Shown: in pieces, positions 18,494 to 28,548 of the stretch
Layout: every line of letters begins with the position of its first letter
Position numbering within the stretch: the first letter of the stretch is position 1
NCBI GenBank assembly: GCA_001310555.1
Contig: BAXO01000063.1
Location: 1 to 31,850, forward strand
Source of the DNA: Bacillus sp. JCM 19058
GTDB taxonomy: Bacteria; Bacillota; Bacilli; Bacillales_H; Bacillaceae_D
Direction: 5' to 3'
DNA: 31,850 nt
Made by a program: the position numbers and the translations under genes
Notes under the pieces: model-generated
What the model was told of the DNA's origin: nothing
Database searches by the model: none
Seen by the model: the letters and a program-made list of their open reading frames with translations, nothing else

Positions 18494-20813
18494 TTAACCA
18501 CCACCTTTTTTTACCTTCCAAATAGATTCGGGCGTCAGGGGCAGTTTATTTAGAGCAATTCCCGCAGCGTTGACAGGCTATTAGCCAGTGCTGCTGGCAT
18601 TCCGACTAATCCGATTTCTCCGATTCCCCGTGCTCCGTAAGGTCCATCAATATGAGGGGTTTCGATAAAATGAACGATATATTCTGGATGATCGCCGTAT
18701 CGAAACGGGGTATATGTGCGGATCCGGGGGTTGAGTACTTTTTCCATCCTCACTAAATTCAAATGTTTCGGTGCTCCCAAAATTTAACCCCATGCTCATT
18801 GCACCCATTATTTGCCCTTGGGCCGCTTTATTATTTAACACCTTTCCAGCATCGATGACAGAATACGCCTTTAGTATTTTGTATGTGTAATCCCTAGTAT
18901 CTAATTCGATTTCTACCCCTTGAGCGCCTACAATATATTCCGGACCAGGCTTTCCTGCACCGGTATTTCGATCGAGGCTCGTCAGATGTCTTAACGTATA
19001 TGTGCCTCTTCCAATCACTTGTCCGCCGATGCCATAACCATTAGGGTATTTGTATCCGTAACAGACGTCCTCAACTTTCAGAAATACTTCTGGTTCATCA
19101 CGGACATACACCTTTTCATAGCCGACTTCTAAATCGTCAGGCGAACACATGAGAACACGCGATGTAACATCTTTTAATTGACGTATGGCATCGTCTGCCG
19201 CTTTCAGTAAAGCTCTCCCAGACATAAAGACCCCTCTGCTGGCCACTGTCTTGAAGTGCTCAGGCGTTGTCTGTGTATCGATCTCCATTTTGACATGGAT
19301 TTTATCGATATTCATTTTGAGCTTTTCTGCCAGCATCTGGGCCAATATCGTTTTTGTCCCTGTGCCAATCTCAACAATTCCTGATATAACGTTAATGCTT
19401 CCGTCAAAATTAAAAAGCAAATTGACGCCAGAACTGGCTTCTGAATTAATAGTAGACGTCTTCCAGACGCAGCTAATTCCTTTTGCTCTTACTTTCCGTT
19501 CATTCACCGGAATCACGGTTTCCTTTTTCCAGTCCATTAATTGCTTTAATCTATCGATACATTGTGGGAGGTTGCCGACGGTGCTCGAATTTAGCATCGA
19601 TTGTGTCGGTGTCGTTTGACCAGGTAAAATTGAATTGTATTTTCGTAAATCGAATGGGTCGATGTCAAGCTTATTAGCTAATATATCCATCGTTCGTTCG
19701 AAAGCAAATAACAGCTCAGCATGGCCAAAACCTCTGTAAGCTGCTGCATACGGATGATTTGTATACACAGAAAGCGAATCACACGAAATATTTTCGAGAC
19801 GGTAAGGACCAGTACATGTCACTGCCGCTGCACGGCTAATCGTCGGGCCTTTATCGGCATAGGCGCCGCTATCAAACGTATACAGAATTTCCGCTGCTGT
19901 CAGCTTTCCGCCCAGCGTTGCTCCGAGCTTTATATTCGCCTCTAATCCGATATGTACAGGGGAGGTGATCATATCTTCTTCCCTTGTATTTTGCAGCTTC
20001 ACGCGTCTGCCACCAACCGCAAGTGAGGCCATATAGGCAATGAGCTCCAGTTGAATGGCTGCTTTTCCGCCATACGCTCCGCCGACTAATGGAGTATAGA
20101 CAATCACTTTCCCTTCTTCTAGATTAAAGAAGTCACCCATTACTTTTTTAATGATATATGGAGACTGAGTAGCCGAAGAAAACACGACCACTCCATCCTG
20201 GCGAATTTCTGCAGTGACACACCTTGTCTCCATCGCTAAGTGATCGGAAGGGGAAAAGGAAAAGCTCGCTTCGACAGTAACATCACTTTCATTCCATCCC
20301 ATATCAATATTGCCTTTTCTGATTTTTGTACGGCTGCCGATGTTCGTACTAGGCTCTGGATATACTTGCTCTCCCTTTTGATAAGTTGCTAAATTCTCAT
20401 GAATTAATGTTGCTCCAGGGCGTAAGGCTTCTTTAGGAGAATTGACTACAGGCAGCGGTTGATAGGATACTTCGATCAATTCGGCGGCTTTTTTTTGCTT
20501 GAACCGGATGATCGGCGATTACAGCGGCTACCGGTTCGCCGTGATACCGTACGCGATCGTAGGCGATAGGTGGCCTGTCTTGAATGTCTTCTCCTGTTAA
20601 CGGGGAGGGCTGACCGAGAAGGATGGCGCGGACACCCGGTACTTCACGAGCCTTTTCCGTATGAATAAAATTAATTTTTGCATGGGCATAAGAGCTGACA
20701 ACCAGCTTCACATGAAGCGTCTGTATAGCTTGATCAGCGATATACTTTGCGTCGCCCGTCACCTTATCCAATGCTTCCTTACGATAAGCACTTTTTCCGA
20801 TACTCCAGCTCAT
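18494..20813 (-). CDS. Mo-hydroxylase large (molybdopterin) subunit, three frameshifts
   Basis: Catalytic subunit of the xanthine dehydrogenase/aldehyde oxidase superfamily, 772 residues after repair. ATG 20813 opens with MSWSIGKSAYRKEALDKVTG. Cofactor motifs are VGGAYGGKAA, AYRGFGHAELLFAFE and, near the C-terminus, GARGIGEIG with the catalytic Glu. Shifts are an extra base in T8 20489-20496 (restores QAKKAAELIEVSY), an extra base in T5 18739-18743 (restores DGKVLNPRIRTYTP) and a missing G near 18572 (restores NSLVNAAGIALNKLPLTP and an ending in KKGGG). No clear substrate-specific residue pattern was recognised. Xanthine, nicotinate, CO-like or aldehyde substrates all remain possible. No cofactor-maturation gene (such as pucA/xdhC) lies beside it. 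Confidence 0.92.
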
Positions 20814-20869
20814 AACATGGACGCCACCTTAAAGAAGATAATGTACAATGAATTGTTTCTATAATAAAT

Positions 20870-20913
20870 AGCTTGATTTCTGTTATCTATTATAGCTATA
20901 ACAGCTTGATTTC
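20870..20913 (-). promoter_or_regulatory. Direct-repeat/palindrome operator region of the Mo-hydroxylase operon
   Basis: AGCTTGATTTC (plus-strand orientation) occurs at 20870-20880 and 20903-20913, 33 bases apart (about three helical turns). Between them lie the inverted repeat CTGTTAT (20880-20886) / ATAACAG (20898-20904) and the palindrome TTATAGCTATAA (20891-20902). A minus-strand TATAAT falls at 20895-20890, about 77 bases before the start codon. The layout suggests a regulated promoter; the regulator is unknown. Confidence 0.5.
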
Positions 20914-21051
20914 ATTCGCATCTGCTCGAAAAATTAATCTTCAATCGTGGTAGGTACTTTACATCAAAAAAAATCCTTCTCTGCTTTACAGCTATTACAA
21001 CTAATCCAGCCATCAAGTGGCATAGTGCACGAAACATAATCGCCAGAACGG

Positions 21052-21080
21052 TTGTGTCTTGTCCGAATTGACCGTATAAT
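21052..21080 (+). promoter_or_regulatory. Sigma-A promoter of rlmL
   Basis: TTGTGT (21052-21057), a 17-base spacer and TATAAT (21075-21080), 33 bases before the ATG. Confidence 0.65.
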
Positions 21081-21113
21081 AAAGCTAGCAACTTGCACGA
21101 GAAGGAGTATTTA

Positions 21114-22270
21114 ATGGAAAAAGTAACGTTAATTGCTACAGCAACGATGGGGCTTGAAGCTCTTGTAGCGAGAGAAGTGAAGGCTTTAGGATATGTGGAT
21201 GTACAAGTCGAGAATGGGAAGGTGACGTTCACAGCCGGTGTGAACGCTATTCCGCGTGCCAATTTGTGGTTGCGCACCGCCGATCGAGTCAAGCTCAAAA
21301 TAGGTGAATTCAATGCTTATACATTTGATGAGCTTTTTGAGAAAACGAAGGCGCTGCCTTGGGCTGATTATATTCCGGTTCACGGTGAATTTCCCGTTAT
21401 TGGGAAATCGGTGAAGTCCAAGCTGTTCAGCGTATCGGATTGTCAGGCTATCGTCAAAAAAGCAGTCGTAGAAAGCTTGAAAAAACGCTATAAACGCGGC
21501 TGGTTTGATGAAAATGGTCCGTTTTATCGGATAGAGGTTGCTTTGCACAAGGATGTGGCAACATTAACGTTGGATACGAGCGGGAGCGGATTGCATAAAC
21601 GCGGTTATCGCTATCTGCATAGCGAGGCACCGCTAAAGGAAACGTTAGCTGCTGCGATGATCATGCTGACAAATTGGAGACCGGAGCGCCCTTTCGTGGA
21701 TCCGTTTTGTGGTTCAGGAACGATTCCGATTGAAGCTGCAATGCTCGGCCAAAACATTGCGCCAGGCTTTAATCGTGATTTCGTCTCCGAGGACTGGCAT
21801 TGGATCGGGAAACAGGTCTGGGAGGAAGCGAGGCAGGAGGTAGAGGAGCTGGCGAACTATGATCAGCCTCTCGATATTTTAGGCTCAGATATCGATCATC
21901 GGAGTGTAGAGCTTGCTGCAAATAATTCGCGTGAGGCTGGATTCGGGGATTTGATTCAATTTAAGCAAATGCAAGTAAAGGATTTCAGTCATAAAGGGAG
22001 TTATGGTGTGCTGCTAGGCAATCCCCCGTATGGCGAGCGTCTTGGCGAAAAAGAAGCGGTAGAGCAAATGTATCGTGACATGGGAAAGGCTTTTGAACGT
22101 CTTGAGACTTGGTCAGTCTATATGCTTACTTCACATGAAGACTTTGAGCAGTTGTTTGGCAAAAAAGCATCGAAAAAAAAGGAAGCTGTATAATGGAAAC
22201 ATAAAAACAGATTATTATCAGTTTTTTTGGTCCGCGACCGCCGCGTGAGCCGAATCGTGTAGACGATTAA
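21114..22270 (+). CDS. rlmL: 23S rRNA m2G methyltransferase RlmL-like (YpsC), two C-terminal frameshifts
   Basis: SAM-dependent methyltransferase with THUMP domain, related to RlmL/RlmK and B. subtilis YpsC, acting on guanine in 23S rRNA (G2445 in E. coli numbering). ATG 21114 follows AGAAGGAG. The N-terminus ATATMGLEALVAREVKALGY and the THUMP region precede the methyltransferase motif DPFCGSGTIPIEA (motif I), GSDIDHRSVELA, and the catalytic NPPYGERL. The uncorrected frame stops at 22193. Extra bases in A8 22173-22180 and T7 22222-22228 hide the usual tail KRKLYNGNIKTDYYQFFGPR, and the gene then ends at 22270 (384 residues). It is the first backbone gene after the accessory block and is followed by a terminator. 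Confidence 0.93.
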
Positions 22271-22288
22271 GCGCTGTGCTTCGCGCAA

Positions 22289-22335
22289 CAAAAATCGCCC
22301 CCTCGTTTATAAACGAGGAAGAGGCGATTTTTTTG
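22289..22335 (+). terminator. Intrinsic terminator after rlmL
   Basis: A compound hairpin: outer AAAAATCGCC / GGCGATTTTTTT, with inner CCTCGTTTATAAACGAGG. It faces rightward with a T run ending near 22335. Confidence 0.82.
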
Positions 22336-22380
22336 TTTTCCTTCGGCTCAAAAGGATGTTTTATCGCTTTGTCTGAAATC

Positions 22381-25081
22381 TTAGGGTAGTTCCGGAGTAT
22401 CCAATTCTTCGCCGCCTACAGGGGTTCGCTCAATATTCTCCACCGCTTCTACGCCGAGACGATCCTCTAATTGTTGCTCATAAAGCTTTGTGGGTCGACA
22501 TGCTGTCCTTCATGCTCCCAATAGCCATCGTCCCGTGGACGCGGATCATTAGCGTTAGGCAAAAAGGGATTGCCTTTTGTCCCGGCATGACCGATAGCAT
22601 AGTTTTGAGCAGTTGGCGGTGATTGGGAAATGAGTCGTCCTTCTGTATTCCAGGTCACATAATTCGCGCCGGACCAGCCGTGTCCACTGCCTAGCCAGCC
22701 ACGATCTTGGATATCGAGACGAGTATCGATATTATCGAATAATCCGCCTACGGACCAGCGATGATGGGGCTCGCTGCTGCCATAGTCGATCGCAGATGAG
22801 CTGCTCAGGAATACATTCGGCCCTGGAACTCGCGAACCAACAACAAACGCATGTCGAGCTGTCTCGGCATACGAGCGCTGTGTCAAGGCGAGCTGTCCTA
22901 CATAATTATACGAATAGCGCCGGCCTCCGGTTAATACGCTCACCATTTCCAATGCTTCGTTGTCTTGAATAGTTACCCATTTAGCGTTCCGATCGACGGT
23001 GACTAGACTAGTTTCCAGATGATAGGCACTAATTTCCCTAACCCATACATTTTTAGCGTTGTTTATGACGACAAAATCGGTTGCTTTATTTTCGTCAGCA
23101 TAGTATTCCTCTCCTTGATGAACCTCGGTTACACTTGGATCAAATTCGACTTCGACCCGAAAATTTTCTACTCCGATGTCTTCAATGCGCCCAGGATCGC
23201 TATACTTCACGATTTCGCCGCCGCCCCATCTGCTTTCGATCGCATTGGCGACCGGGGCATCGACCGTAACCGTATTCCCTTCAATTTGTGTGATTATGCG
23301 ATCAAAGCCGAGTACAAACGGTGACCACTGCTGCGTCGCTCCCGGTGGTGCTCCTGGGCGGTGGACGATTTGATCCATGTCGATTTCATGGATCCAGGAA
23401 GCATTCCCGTTGCGGCGCACGATAACGGAGTCGCCGACTTCATAGCCGCTAGAATCCTCTACTGTGAAGGAGTGAGCGCCGACGGGTACATACATATCAG
23501 TCACTGCCGAAGCGGTGCTCGTGTCCAGTTCAGGTCCACCTTGTCCCCGGACTTCCACGATATTACGGCGCTCAGTACCGGTAGCGTATAACAGCGTTCC
23601 GTCGCTTTCATCCGGCCCTTGCCCACGCAGGACAACCCCGCTTTCACGAATGACCAATGTACCGCCGATCTCGAATGTACCTGCACTTAAGACGACGGCA
23701 CCACGAAAGCCGTTTACCATCGGCATAGCTGAGACTTCGTCGATCGCATCCTGAATGCGCTGAGTATCGTCCCCTTCGCCGGGCTCAACGAGAACACGAG
23801 CCTGAATATCTGGGAGTCGAACCCCTCCACCTTTGTAGCCACTGTGGGAGAAATCCAAGATACGATTGCCCCTATAATCGGGAACGTAGACCATTTTACC
23901 GTCCTCACCAACATAGGCGATTTGACTTTGATTGTCGAACTCACGCTCGGGATCGGTGACAGTAAAGTAAAAATGGTCAGTCTATCAGGCTTTCCTTCTC
24001 TTGCAAGCGTTAGCATAATTTTATATTCGCCAATCTCGTCTGCGCTTCCGGGAATCGAAATCGTCTGGTGTTCTCCTGCTGCGAGCGATTGTTCTGGAAT
24101 ACGGTGAAGTACGTCCGTTTCGTTATGAATGACTTCGCCGCTTACTGTCGCTTCGGTATAAGCTGTTAGCTCGATAGAAGGGTATGCATCTCCAGGATTA
24201 ATGAGAGACGGATAGCCGATCTCAATGTCCATACTTTCATGGTTCAATGCACTACTGACTACAAGGTCTTCTGGATTTTCCGCTCGGACAAAGATCGAAG
24301 TAGTAAACGTTTCGTTATTCCAAGTGACGGTTCCGGTAATCTTAGCTACCCCGTAATCAATGACAGAGATATGTCCAGCTTCATCAATAGTAGCTGTATC
24401 CGTATTTTCACTTTCTAATTCAAACGCATCTTCGGGAATAATCGTTTCCTTTCCGTCGATCATTCCTTTTAGCTGGACCTGAAGCGAATCTCCCTTGGTC
24501 AAATTTAACGTTTCATTTTCAGAAAATCGTTCATTGTCTTCGTCTGTAAAGTAAATCTCTTCCAAAATACTCAGCTCATCTCCATAATATAATTCAATCG
24601 AGTTAATGGTCACAATATCGTTTGTCTCATGGGCAAGCAAACGTAAATATCGAGCCTGCACGTCTCCTAGGTTGACGATGAGCCTCTCTTCAATCGTCGT
24701 TCCGGTATGAATTGATTCCCATTCTTCTCCGTCATCAGATACGAGCAGCTCAAATTCCTGCACACGATTGTACGTAATTTCTTTCAGAACGATCCAATTA
24801 AAATCAGTGACATCCTCTAAATCAACTTGAATCCACTCGCCGCCCGCTGTCTCCCGGCCTGCCGACCAACGGCTGCTATCGTTGCCGTCAAAGGCTTTGG
24901 AAGCATCGTAAGTGGTACTCCATTCCGAGCTGGCCAAAGCAGGCTTGTTTAAGGCGAGATTCTCTAGACTTCCGGTCGTGTTAGCTTCCTCCGCACTACT
25001 GACAAGCATAGTCGTGAACAGCAGTAAAGCAGTAAGGCATAATAAGGCAACGATTCGTCCGACCCGCCACAATTGAATCAT
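22381..25081 (-). CDS. Secreted discoidin (F5/8 type C) plus right-handed beta-helix (pectate-lyase-like) protein, two frameshifts
   Basis: Large exported protein, 900 residues after repair, with ATG 25081 behind AAAAGGAGG. A signal peptide (about residues 1-30, hydrophobic ALLCLTALLLFTTMLVSS) is followed by an F5/8 type C carbohydrate-binding domain (about 38-165: NLALNKPALASSEWS, AFDGNDSSRWSAG, RYLRLLAHE). Next comes a Big_2-like beta domain and a segment with beta-sandwich character. From about residue 375 there is a pectate-lyase_3-like beta-helix (MVYVPDYRGNRILDFS, GDDTQRIQDAIDEV, GGTLVIRESGVVLRGQG). A missing T near 23968 and a missing base near 22485 restore continuity; the end then reads DPQSLYEQQLEDRLG to TAA 22381-22383. 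It is likely a polysaccharide lyase or hydrolase acting outside the cell; the substrate is unknown. It is the only clearly secreted polymer-degrading candidate here. Confidence 0.85.
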
Positions 25082-25194
25082 CTTCTTCCTCCTTTTCGAA
25101 TAATCGTTTTCATCTTGTGAGGGACTTTTCCGTGATCACCTCCATAATGAAACATATAGTGAAGTAATTTTTCTAAAGGAGTAAAATATTTCTA

Positions 25195-25242
25195 ATTAAT
25201 ACAATACCAGATTCGCTGTGCCAATAATGGAACTGTATTAAT
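25195..25242. repeat. Inverted repeat upstream of the secreted beta-helix gene
   Basis: ATTAATACA (25195-25203) and TGTATTAAT (25234-25242) form a perfect 9-base inverted repeat with 30 bases between, about 115-160 bases before the ATG on the minus strand. It could be an operator for that gene or for the plus-strand small ORF. Confidence 0.4.
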
Positions 25243-25410
25243 GAAAAATAATCCTGTATTATTTATCGGGGCTTTGAGAGTGGTTGCCTTTCATCGTTCT
25301 TTGCAGTAAAGGAGCTAAAGCCGTTGAGTGGGAAGGACCACATTGAGAAAATGGGACCTTATTTTTTTACGAAGAGCCGTGTCTATTCTTGGTGGCAAAA
25401 AGGGATACTT

Positions 25411-25530
25411 ATGAACTTGCTGAAACGAATCTACTTGCTGTGGGTGCTGCTCGAGATGAACATTCCCGTGCTTATTCAGTCAGAGCTTAACAAAAACCTT
25501 GTCAAAAGTGCGAGGCCAGTAGAAAAGTGA
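25411..25530 (+). CDS. Small protein, possibly Spo0E-like; uncertain
   Basis: ATG 25411 has AAAAAGGGA upstream and opens a 39-residue frame (an upstream TTG at 25324 would make it 68). The residues run MNLLKRIYLLWVLLEM, then VLIQSELNKNLVKS. This faintly recalls Spo0E-type aspartyl-phosphatases, which pair a helix with a short S-x-ELD-like motif, but the diagnostic motif is not intact and indels may be present. No function should be assumed. It lies alone between the divergent beta-helix gene and another small ORF. Confidence 0.3.
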   Translation: MNLLKRIYLLWVLLEMNIPVLIQSELNKNLVKSARPVEK

Positions 25531-25654
25531 AGTCGTTTACCAATTATTCATTTTTAATCACCATAGATGGTTGATTTCTTTGCGGAAGTAGGTCAGAATA
25601 AAGTTATCAGTTCTGTCCTGAAAATATACAAAGGATTGGGAATGGAGGCCTCTC

Positions 25655-25888
25655 ATGACGAGTCAAAGGAAGCAAGAGCTAGCAGAAGCCTACGCACAGA
25701 CGAAGGAAACGTACATGGAGCTTGTACAATCAGTCAAGCAGGATTTTCCCGAAAGTGTAGATTTAGAGGACCGTTATATCGAAAATTATTTACTTGGACC
25801 GGCGGAGTATCACGGAGCCAACTACGTAAAAAAAATAAACCAAAAAGTATTGTTATTGTTCGATGCGGAGCAACTTGTGATGCTATGA
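25655..25888 (+). CDS. Small hypothetical protein, 77 aa
   Basis: ATG 25655 has GGAGG upstream at a suitable distance. The protein starts MTSQRKQELAEAYAQTKETY, is rich in Glu, Gln and Lys, and ends with a hydrophobic KVLLLFDAEQLVML. The A6 run at about 25829-25834 may hide a shift, since the other frame reads KKNKPKSIVIVRCGA onwards. No family was recognised. It is followed by a terminator hairpin 27 bases after the stop, which supports a real gene. Confidence 0.45.
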   Translation: MTSQRKQELAEAYAQTKETYMELVQSVKQDFPESVDLEDRYIENYLLGPAEYHGANYVKKINQKVLLLFDAEQLVML

Positions 25889-25890
25889 AC

Positions 25891-26225
25891 AAAGTTAAGG
25901 CTAGGAAAGCGGATAGCGAATGTGAGAGCGGATGATCTCACATTCGCTTTTTACATTTGGTTCTATAAAAGGGACTTAATAGAAATAAATTTTAAGTACA
26001 CGAAGGGTTTCACGATTTATAAAAGAAAGGAGTGGAATAAAAAAAGGGGGGACGTTTCATCGGAACAATTAGAGAAAGTGTCTCAAATGCGTTCTCTAGT
26101 CCTACATCGTATTCATTCATTACTATAATTATATTATGTAAAGTAATTTTGCGCACGCTTAATGAATAGAATCAAGCATTCTGTTGAAACCTAATGCTAA
26201 AGCAATAGGAAAGAGAGGAATGGCT
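25891..26225. other. Intergenic region between the small hypothetical gene and the DUF2564 gene
   Basis: Contains the terminator at 25915-25952. Beyond it, a short frame ending at 26128 and a minus-strand frame covering the next gene are not supported. AAAGGAGTG at 26028 is a ribosome-binding-like site with no good start after it. TATAAT at 26124-26129 may serve the next gene, but no convincing -35 was found. Confidence 0.35.
25915..25952 (+). terminator. Intrinsic terminator
   Basis: AGCGAATGTGAGA (25915-25927) pairs with TCTCACATTCGCT (25936-25948), followed by five T. Confidence 0.82.
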
Positions 26226-26489
26226 ATGAAAAAAATATGCAAACAATCAAGTTTTTACCGATCTTGAACAAATCGCAATGGCGATAGAAGCGGCGCAGCG
26301 AATGGTCGGGCAGGCGACAATGAGTATGGATGAAGAACAGCTTGAGGTTGCGACTGCTGCCTTGAATGCAGCTAAGCGCCAATACCAGCAAGCTTTTGCC
26401 CATCAAGCGAGATCGACGTTCATTTTCTTGAAGTCTCTGCTGAACTGCTTGAAAAGGCAGCGCAGCAATTAGAGGAGGCGAAAAAATGA
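26226..26489 (+). CDS. DUF2564 family small protein, two frameshifts
   Basis: 87 residues after repair. ATG 26226 sits 7 bases after GGAAAGAGAGG; an ATG at 26220 is too close to it. Removing an extra A in 26229-26235 joins MKKYANNQVFTDLEQIA to MAIEAAQRMVGQATMSMDEE. Adding a G near 26410 gives AEIDVHFLEVSAELLEKAAQ and a TGA stop at 26487-26489. The pattern of two amphipathic helices around AAQRMVGQATMSM fits the DUF2564 family found in Bacillaceae; the function is unknown. The uncorrected frame appears as two fragments. Confidence 0.7.
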
Positions 26490-26522
26490 TGAAGATGGTA
26501 GAAGCAGCAAACCATCATGCTT

Positions 26523-26835
26523 CTACCGGACGGCAAGGGGATGTTCAGGGTCTGAAAAGTGAGTGTGCTCAAAAATCATGTAGCCCCGATCAGAATCATA
26601 GTCGATACTTAATCCATCAAAATACCAGAAATCATCTTCATTAATCACAAAGGTAATTCCCTCTTTTTCAATTTTGTACGCATCAGCGATTGTGCTGTCT
26701 TTCATGATGCCCACAGAGAAACCGCCGGAGCCCACTCCACCGACACGAACAAAAAAATCGAATCGTATCCCCAGGTTCAAGCGGAATTTCTTGTTTATAA
26801 AATGCCGCAGCGGCAGCACTAATATTCACTTTCAT
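26523..26835 (-). CDS. HesB/IscA-like (YneR type) protein, one frameshift
   Basis: 103 residues after repair; ATG 26835 follows AGGAGGG. The N-terminus MKVNISAAAAAFYKQEIPL is in another frame because of an extra base in the A7 run 26751-26757. The core FFVRVGGVGSGGFSVGI and ITFVINEDDFWYFDGLSIDYD match Fe-S biosynthesis-like (IscA/HesB fold) proteins of Bacillus. No Cys is seen, so like YneR it may not bind a cluster. It converges on the DUF2564 gene. GGTAGAAGC (about 26496) and GCTTCTACC (about 26519) form a hairpin between the two ends. Confidence 0.78.
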
Positions 26836-26975
26836 GCAATCCCTCCTACTCGTTTCATCATAGCACGATTTTAAGGAGCTGAAAAATATCGTGTCTATGA
26901 GCCGAAAAAAAGGAGTTCCTTTTCGGAATGTCGAAATAAAAATTATTGGTTGTTAACTGGAAAGGTGGAGATTGC

Positions 26976-28487
26976 GTGCGATATAAAACGACAGAAGTAG
27001 CGTTTATGAATCTAGTAAAAAAAATCGAGGATTATCGCCACGCTCTCGGTTTGCTTAACTGGGATTCACGGACGGGTGCCCCGAAAAAAGGAGTACAGCA
27101 TCGTTCGGAGGTTATCGGTACGTTAGCGGAAGAAGTATTTCAATTATCGACTTCGGTAGAAATGTCGTCTTATTTAGAGGAGCTATCGGAGGAGAGAACG
27201 TATAGGGAACTGACCGAAAAAGTAAAGAAAACAGTGGATGAATGCCGCAAGACCTTGAAACGAAATGAGAACATCCCAAAGCAAGAGTTCAAGGAATATG
27301 TCATGCTGCAAGCACAAACGGAAGCCTTGTGGGAGGAGGCGAAGGAAAAGGCCGATTTTGAATTGTTTCGACCAAACCTAGAAAAGCTTGTCACTATGAA
27401 AAAGCGTTTTATCGATTACTGGGGGAGCCAAGGACATCCGTACAACACGTTACTTGACGATTTTGAACCAGGCGTGTTTGTTGATACGCTGGATGACGTG
27501 TTCGGCGATCTGCGAAGACAATTAATTCCGATCGTTCGGGATGTTTCGGCAGCCAAGCATCAGCCGAGAACTGATTCTTTATTTAAGCCTTTTCCGCAGG
27601 AAAATCAGCGGGCGCTTAGTATTAAAATCCTGAAGGAGATCGGTTACGATTTCGAGGCCGGGCGTCTTGATGAAACGATCCATCCTTTCGCGCTTGCATT
27701 AAGCCCTTATGATGTAAGGGTTACAACAAATTATAACGAAAATGATTTTCGTGTTTCCCTTTTTGGTACGATTCATGAAGGAGGGCACGCGCTGTACGAG
27801 CAAAATATTTCGAGTGATTTAATCGGTACACCTTTATGTGACGGGACTTCAATGGGGATCCACGAGTCGCAATCTTTATTTTATGAACAATTTATCGGTC
27901 ATCATTTTCAATTTTGGAGAAGGAATTACAAACTCGTGAAAAAGTATGCCTCTGGCCAATTTGAAGACGTTCCGCTGGAGCAATTCTATTTTGCAATAAA
28001 TGAAGCAAAGCCATCTTTGATTCGCATAGAAAGTGACGAACTGACGTATTGCTTACATATTATATTTCGTTACGAACTTGAAAAAGCATTATTCGGGGGA
28101 GAGATCGAGGTAGGGGATTTGCCGCATTTATGGAATGAAAAGATGGAAGCTTATTTAGGAATTCGCCCCGAGCATGACGGGGAAGGAGTGCTGCAGGATT
28201 CTCATTGGTCCTCGGGTGCTTTTGGTTATTTTCCATCGTATGCGCTAGGCTATATTTATGCAGCGCAAATGAAGGAGGCGATGGTGAAGGATGTGCCTGA
28301 TTTTGATCAGCTGATTTTTCAAGGCAATTTTGACGTGATTGGGCAATGGTTCAAAATCAATGTTCACCAATTCGGGAAATTGAAAAAACCGGACGAAATC
28401 ATCAAGGATGTGACAGGGGGCGAAATCGATTCGGGCCCGCTCGTTCGCTATTTAGAACAAAAATATCGAGCACTGTATCAAGTGTAA
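26976..28487 (+). CDS. ypwA: Metallocarboxypeptidase YpwA (peptidase M32)
   Basis: Zinc or cobalt carboxypeptidase (M32, Taq carboxypeptidase type), cytoplasmic, about 503 residues. GTG 26976 is chosen because AAAGGTGGAG lies 5 bases upstream; the open frame begins earlier at 26946. The frame is fully intact, a contrast with its neighbours, although it contains an A8 run near 27017. The catalytic HEGGH (about residue 267) is in TIHEGGHALYEQ, and the following metal ligand and conserved region is GIHESQSLFYE (about 295). Later IRPEHDGEGVLQDSHWSSG and FGYFPSYALG are family-typical. In B. subtilis ypwA also lies downstream of ypsC, so this is backbone. Confidence 0.95.
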   Translation: MRYKTTEVAFMNLVKKIEDYRHALGLLNWDSRTGAPKKGVQHRSEVIGTLAEEVFQLSTSVEMSSYLEELSEERTYRELTEKVKKTVDECRKTLKRNENIPKQEFKEYVMLQAQTEALWEEAKEKADFELFRPNLEKLVTMKKRFIDYWGSQGHPYNTLLDDFEPGVFVDTLDDVFGDLRRQLIPIVRDVSAAKHQPRTDSLFKPFPQENQRALSIKILKEIGYDFEAGRLDETIHPFALALSPYDVRVTTNYNENDFRVSLFGTIHEGGHALYEQNISSDLIGTPLCDGTSMGIHESQSLFYEQFIGHHFQFWRRNYKLVKKYASGQFEDVPLEQFYFAINEAKPSLIRIESDELTYCLHIIFRYELEKALFGGEIEVGDLPHLWNEKMEAYLGIRPEHDGEGVLQDSHWSSGAFGYFPSYALGYIYAAQMKEAMVKDVPDFDQLIFQGNFDVIGQWFKINVHQFGKLKKPDEIIKDVTGGEIDSGPLVRYLEQKYRALYQV

Positions 28488-28514
28488 GCAAGCGACGCCC
28501 CTCGGATGACGGGC

Positions 28515-28548
28515 AAAAACATCATTCTGTTCGAAGGATGGTGTTTTT
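28515..28548 (+). terminator. Terminator after ypwA
   Basis: AAAAACATCATTCT and AAGGATGGTGTTTTT pair with G-U tolerance around TTCG-like loop bases, ending in a T run. Confidence 0.7.

Noticed and set aside
19185..19945. Plus-strand open frames inside the Mo-subunit gene
   Set aside because: They lie antisense to strongly conserved coding sequence and have no ribosome-binding sites.
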